Shown in pieces: positions 21,465 to 24,480 of a DNA stretch of 24,480 nt. Position numbers and translations under genes: made by a program. The notes below the pieces were generated by a model. That model was not told the DNA's origin. It made no database searches and was given only the letters and a program-made list of their open reading frames with translations. The first letter of the stretch is position 1; every line of letters begins with the position of its first letter. The DNA comes from Actinomycetes bacterium (GTDB lineage: Bacteria; Actinomycetota; Actinomycetes; Propionibacteriales; Nocardioidaceae). The stretch lies in contig JAEWOG010000033.1 in NCBI GenBank assembly GCA_023460975.1, positions 1 through 24,480 of the forward strand. Reading direction: 5' to 3'.

Positions 21465-22343
21465 ATGGCCCCCGTCCTCGCCTCCACGCGCGCCGAACTG
21501 GCCGCGCTGCTCGCCGCGACCCCGGGAGGGCAGCCCGTGGCGCTGGTCCCCACGATGGGGGCGCTGCACCCGGGCCACGCGTCGCTGATGGACCTCGCGC
21601 GCAGCCGTACGACCGGCCCGGTGGTCGTCAGCGTGTTCGTGAACCCGATGCAGTTCGCGCCGACCGAGGACCTGGACCGCTACCCGCGCACCCTCGATGC
21701 CGACATCGAGTTGTGCGCGGCACACGGCGTCGACGTGGTCTTCGCGCCGAGCGTGGAGGAGATGTACCCGGGCGGCTTCAGCCACGACGCCGTCGACGAG
21801 GGCGTGAGCGTGAGCCCCGGCGCCCTGGCCGACATGCTGGAGGGCGAGTCGCGCCCCGGGCACTTCCGCGGCGTCCTGACCGTGGTGGCCAAGCTGTTCG
21901 GTCTCGTACGCCCCGACGTCGCGGTCTTCGGCGAGAAGGACTACCAGCAGCTCGCCCTCATCCGACGCATGGCCTCAGACCTCTGCATGGGCATCGACGT
22001 CGTGGGCGCGCCGACCGTACGGGAGGACGACGGGCTCGCCCTGAGCTCGCGCAACCGCTACCTCGACGCCGAGCAGCGACAGGTGGCGGCGACGCTGAGC
22101 CGGGCTTTGCGGGCCGCGCAGGAGCGGGCGCCGTACGGGGTCCCCGCCGCCCGGTGGGCCGCGATGAAGGTGCTGCTCGGCGAGCCGGGCCTGGAGTTGG
22201 ACTACCTGGCCCTGCGTGCACCCGACCTGGGCGAGCCGCCCGAGGTTGGTGAGGGCCGGATCCTCGTGGCCGCGAAGGTCGGCGCGACGCGGCTGATCGA
22301 CAACATGGCCATCCACTTCGACCAGGCTCCCTTGCCCGCCTAG
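21465..22343 (+). CDS. panC: Pantoate--beta-alanine ligase (pantothenate synthetase)
   Basis: The protein has 292 residues. It joins pantoate and beta-alanine with ATP to make pantothenate, the precursor of coenzyme A. The nucleotidyltransferase HIGH-type motif is PTMGALHPGHASL (29-41). FVNPMQFAPTEDLDRYPR binds pantoate. FGEKDYQQLALIRRM and the KMSKS-type LSSRNRYL complete the active site. ATG 21465 has AGGAG 8 bases upstream, which decides this start against longer open frame upstream. The C-terminal dimer domain ends in ATRLIDNMAI, as usual. The gene is followed by a C-rich tract and an inverted-repeat element, not directly by panD. Confidence 0.97.
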   Translation: MAPVLASTRAELAALLAATPGGQPVALVPTMGALHPGHASLMDLARSRTTGPVVVSVFVNPMQFAPTEDLDRYPRTLDADIELCAAHGVDVVFAPSVEEMYPGGFSHDAVDEGVSVSPGALADMLEGESRPGHFRGVLTVVAKLFGLVRPDVAVFGEKDYQQLALIRRMASDLCMGIDVVGAPTVREDDGLALSSRNRYLDAEQRQVAATLSRALRAAQERAPYGVPAARWAAMKVLLGEPGLELDYLALRAPDLGEPPEVGEGRILVAAKVGATRLIDNMAIHFDQAPLPA

Positions 22344-22356
22344 GCCGGGGTCTGCC

Positions 22357-22411
22357 GCCACCCACCCACCCGACCGCCCCCACCCCGCCCCGCCCCGCCC
22401 CCACCCGACCG
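22357..22411. repeat. C-rich tract (G-runs on the minus strand), quadruplex-prone
   Basis: The plus strand is almost wholly C with single A or G breaks: runs of three to five C, including CCCCGCCCCGCCCCG. The minus strand thus has many runs of three to five G separated by one to three bases, well above the four needed for a G-quadruplex. It is the template strand for panD. It may also be a slippage-prone, hard-to-sequence tract. Confidence 0.75.
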
Positions 22412-22485
22412 CATGTAAAGCGGGGTTATCCGTACTGGTGCCCCGTTGTGACGGCGCAGAAGTAGCGATAACCCCGCTTTACATG
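22412..22485. repeat. 74-base inverted-repeat element before panD
   Basis: The arms are 22412-22436 and 22461-22485, 25 bases each, with a perfect 19-base outer part (CATGTAAAGCGGGGTTATC) and 23 of 25 matches in all. The centre is 24 bases. The right arm ends 3 bases before the panD ribosome binding site. In RNA it would form a very stable hairpin. No T-run follows, so a plain terminator is unlikely. A mobile palindromic element (MITE/REP-like) or a control hairpin for panD both fit. Confidence 0.85.
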
Positions 22486-22488
22486 GAG

Positions 22489-22495
22489 AAAGGAG
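22489..22495 (+). promoter_or_regulatory. panD: Ribosome binding site of panD (AAAGGAG)
   Basis: AAAGGAG lies 6 bases before GTG 22502 and directly after the inverted-repeat element. It fixes the GTG start against ATG 22514. Any folding of the upstream hairpin could affect access of ribosomes. Confidence 0.75.
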
Positions 22496-22501
22496 CAGCC
22501 C

Positions 22502-22942
22502 GTGCTGCGCACCATGATGAAGTCCAAGATCCACCGAGCCACGGTCACCCAGGCCGACCTGCACTACGTCGGATCGGTGACCATCGACGAAGACCTGCTG
22601 GACGCCGCGGACCTGCTGCCCGGTGAACTGGTGCACATCGTCGACATCACCAACGGGGCGCGGCTGGAGACGTACACGATCGCGGGCGAGCGAGGGTCGG
22701 GCGTGATCGGGATCAACGGCGCGGCGGCCCACCTGGTGCACCCGGGCGACCTCGTCATCCTCATCGCCTACGCGCAGATGAGCACCGACGAGGCGCGCGA
22801 GTTCACGCCCAGCGTCGTGTTCGTCGACGCCGACAACGCGGTGGTCGGGACCGGTGGGGACGCCGCGGACACCTTCGGGCAGCCGGACCTGCTGCGCGGG
22901 GACGCGCTCGCCGGTGCGCAGCCTGCCGGCGCCGCGCACTAG
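22502..22942 (+). CDS. panD: Aspartate 1-decarboxylase precursor
   Basis: The protein has 146 residues. It decarboxylates L-aspartate to beta-alanine, the second substrate of PanC. Like other pyruvoyl enzymes it cleaves itself between Gly24 and Ser25 (DLHYVGSVTID), and Ser25 becomes the pyruvoyl group. Counting from GTG 22502 puts the serine at 25, as in E. coli PanD, which confirms the start. Tyr and Arg/Asn residues of the active site lie in ITNGARLETYTI, and GSGVIGINGAAAHLVHPGDLVI is the highly conserved barrel part. The C-terminal Ala/Asp-rich tail is typical of actinobacteria. Confidence 0.97.
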   Translation: MLRTMMKSKIHRATVTQADLHYVGSVTIDEDLLDAADLLPGELVHIVDITNGARLETYTIAGERGSGVIGINGAAAHLVHPGDLVILIAYAQMSTDEAREFTPSVVFVDADNAVVGTGGDAADTFGQPDLLRGDALAGAQPAGAAH

Positions 22943-22945
22943 GTT
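22940..22945 (+). promoter_or_regulatory. nadB: -10 box TAGGTT overlapping the panD stop, probable leaderless promoter of nadB
   Basis: The panD stop codon TAG (22940-22942) is also the first half of TAGGTT, which is followed by 6 bases and ATG 22952. No ribosome binding site precedes nadB. The geometry fits leaderless transcription starting from within the panD stop region. Confidence 0.55.
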
Positions 22946-22951
22946 GTGTCA

Positions 22952-24480
22952 ATGACCTCCCCTCTCCTGCCGGAGCGGCTCGCAGCGCCGGAGCCCGGCT
23001 GGACCACCCGCGCCGACGTGGTGGTCATCGGGTCGGGCATCGCCGGCCTCACGGCCGCACTGCGCCTGCGTGACCATGTGGACCGCGTGCTCCTGGTGAC
23101 CAAGGACGTGCTCGCCGCCGGGTCGACCCAGTGGGCGCAGGGCGGCATCGCCGCCGCGCTGGGGCCGGGAGACTCCCCGATGGAGCACGAGTGGGACACC
23201 GTCGTTGCCGGGGCAGGTGCCTGCGACATCGACGCCGTACGCACGCTCGTCAACGAGGGGCCCGAGGCGGTCCGCGAGCTGATCGCGCTCGGCACCAACT
23301 TCGACCACCACGACGGCGAGCTCTCGTTGACCCGCGAGGGTGGCCACCACCGCGACCGCATCGCCCACGCCGGGGGAGACGCCACGGGAGCGGAGATCCA
23401 GCGGGCCCTGATCGCTGCCGTCGCGGCCGATCCCCACATCGAGGTCATCCAGCACGCGCTGGCGTTGGACTTGCTCCTCGGCGCGGACGCCGGGGTCGCG
23501 GGCGTCACCTTGCACGTCATGGGCGAGGGTCAGCGCGACGGCGTCGGTGCGGTGCTGTGCCGCGCGGTCGTGCTCGCCTCCGGAGGGCTGGGGCAGGTGT
23601 TCAGCCAGTCCACGAACCCGCCCGTGAGCACCGGCGACGGGATGGCGCTGGCACTGCGCGCGGGAGCGGCGCTGCGGGACCTGGAGTTCGTCCAGTTCCA
23701 CCCGACGGTGATGTACCTGGGCCCCGACTCCCAGGGGCAGCAGCCCCTGATCTCCGAGGCCGTCCGAGGCGAGGGCGCCTTCCTCGTGGACTTCGAGGGC
23801 AACCGCTTCATGCAGGGCGTGCACGAACTGGCCGACCTCGCGCCCCGAGACGTCGTCGCGAAGGCGATCACCAAGCGCATGATGGAGACCGGCCAGCCGC
23901 ACATGTGGCTGGACGCCCGCCACCTGGGTGCACAGTTCTGGGAAACCCGCTTTCCGACCATCCTGGCGACCTGCAAGTCGCACGGCGTCGACCCGTCGGT
24001 CGACCTCATTCCTGTCGCCCCGGCCCAGCACTACGAGTCAGGCGGCGTGCGCACCGACCTGTGGGGCCGTACGGGTGTCCCCGGGCTGTACGCCACCGGC
24101 GAGGTGGCCTGCTCCGGGGTGCACGGCGCCAACCGGCTGGCCTCCAACTCGCTGCTGGAGGGCCTGGTCTTCGCCGAGCGCATCGCCGAGGACGTGCACG
24201 CGGCCCGCCCGGCCCCCGGCGACCCGGTGCCGGCCGAGGTGGCGTCGGAGGTGGCGTCCGGGCTGGTGGACCCGCGCGTACGGCCCCGGATCCAGGCCCA
24301 CATGAGCAGGGGCGCGAGCGTGCTGCGCAGCCGCGAGTCGCTGCGCGCCACCGCCAAGGCGCTGCTCGACGCCCGCTGGACGCCGGTCGAGGTGCCGCCC
24401 CGCACCGAGTCCTGGGAGGCGGCGAACCTGCTCACCGTGGCCACCGTGCTCACCGGCGCGGCGGCGGCCCGGCTGGAGAC
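22952..24480 (+). CDS. nadB: L-aspartate oxidase (3' end outside window)
   Basis: At least 509 residues are present and the frame is open at the window end. The enzyme is a flavoprotein that oxidises L-aspartate to iminoaspartate, the first step of de novo NAD synthesis. The FAD-binding VVIGSGIAGLTAAL is at about 24-37. AAGSTQWAQGGIAAAL, REGGHHRDRIAHAGGDATG and QFHPT follow in the order usual for NadB and fumarate-reductase flavoproteins. The family end-piece ATGEVACSGVHGANRLASNSLLEGLVF is complete, and the C-terminal helical domain has begun. nadC, and perhaps nadA, are expected next. The gene shares aspartate with PanD as substrate. Confidence 0.96.
   Translation, partial: MTSPLLPERLAAPEPGWTTRADVVVIGSGIAGLTAALRLRDHVDRVLLVTKDVLAAGSTQWAQGGIAAALGPGDSPMEHEWDTVVAGAGACDIDAVRTLVNEGPEAVRELIALGTNFDHHDGELSLTREGGHHRDRIAHAGGDATGAEIQRALIAAVAADPHIEVIQHALALDLLLGADAGVAGVTLHVMGEGQRDGVGAVLCRAVVLASGGLGQVFSQSTNPPVSTGDGMALALRAGAALRDLEFVQFHPTVMYLGPDSQGQQPLISEAVRGEGAFLVDFEGNRFMQGVHELADLAPRDVVAKAITKRMMETGQPHMWLDARHLGAQFWETRFPTILATCKSHGVDPSVDLIPVAPAQHYESGGVRTDLWGRTGVPGLYATGEVACSGVHGANRLASNSLLEGLVFAERIAEDVHAARPAPGDPVPAEVASEVASGLVDPRVRPRIQAHMSRGASVLRSRESLRATAKALLDARWTPVEVPPRTESWEAANLLTVATVLTGAAAARLE

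Noticed and set aside
22438..22626. Small plus-strand open frame starting in the panD upstream element
   Set aside because: It runs out of frame into panD and has no ribosome binding site.
24031..24453. Minus-strand open frames within nadB
   Set aside because: They are antisense shadows of nadB, whose family motifs continue through the region.

Overview
The window is high-GC actinobacterial DNA, most like Nocardioides or a relative (Propionibacteriales). The grounds are the GC-rich third codon positions, frequent GTG starts, the protein families, the gene order, and a striking excess of the hexamer CGTACG. The backbone ppa, dacB, DUF2342 metalloprotease, tilS, hpt, ftsH, folE, folP, folB, folK, DUF3180 membrane protein, DUF2520 dehydrogenase, panC, panD, nadB follows, as I recall it, the order of the Mycobacterium tuberculosis region Rv3628 to Rv3601c. 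This is therefore a conserved chromosomal neighbourhood with accessory genes inserted.

Left part (1-5963): the end of an NlpC/P60 cell-wall hydrolase with a Thr-Pro linker; a sulfotransferase divergent from an acyl-CoA oxidase/dehydrogenase; an AhpD/CMD-family gene overlapping an ECF41 (SigJ-type) sigma factor, with an ECF41-type promoter in front; and an EamA transporter on the other strand. Centre (6033-16436): ppa with a strong terminator, divergent dacB, a 427-base gap filled by an unusual symmetric repeat array, then DUF2342-tilS, hpt, and the tightly overlapping ftsH-folEPBK-DUF3180 operon, which joins a membrane protease to tetrahydrofolate synthesis. Right part (16442-24480): a coiled-coil membrane protein, an accessory block of two glycosyltransferases and a second sulfotransferase, then cofactor genes for pantothenate (DUF2520, panC, panD) and NAD (nadB, cut by the window end).

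The most unusual things are non-coding. (1) Thirteen copies of a 12-13 base motif at about 30-base period lie at 8186-8557, arranged as two tandem, near-symmetric modules (three forward, three reverse). (2) A 74-base inverted-repeat element sits directly before the panD ribosome binding site. (3) A 68-base inverted-repeat element lies just upstream of the ECF41 promoter. (4) A recurring TAGGNT-N6-8-start codon signature predicts leaderless transcription at several genes.

I saw no tRNA, rRNA, CRISPR array, transposase or integrase. Function calls rest on motifs recognised by eye. No database search was possible.
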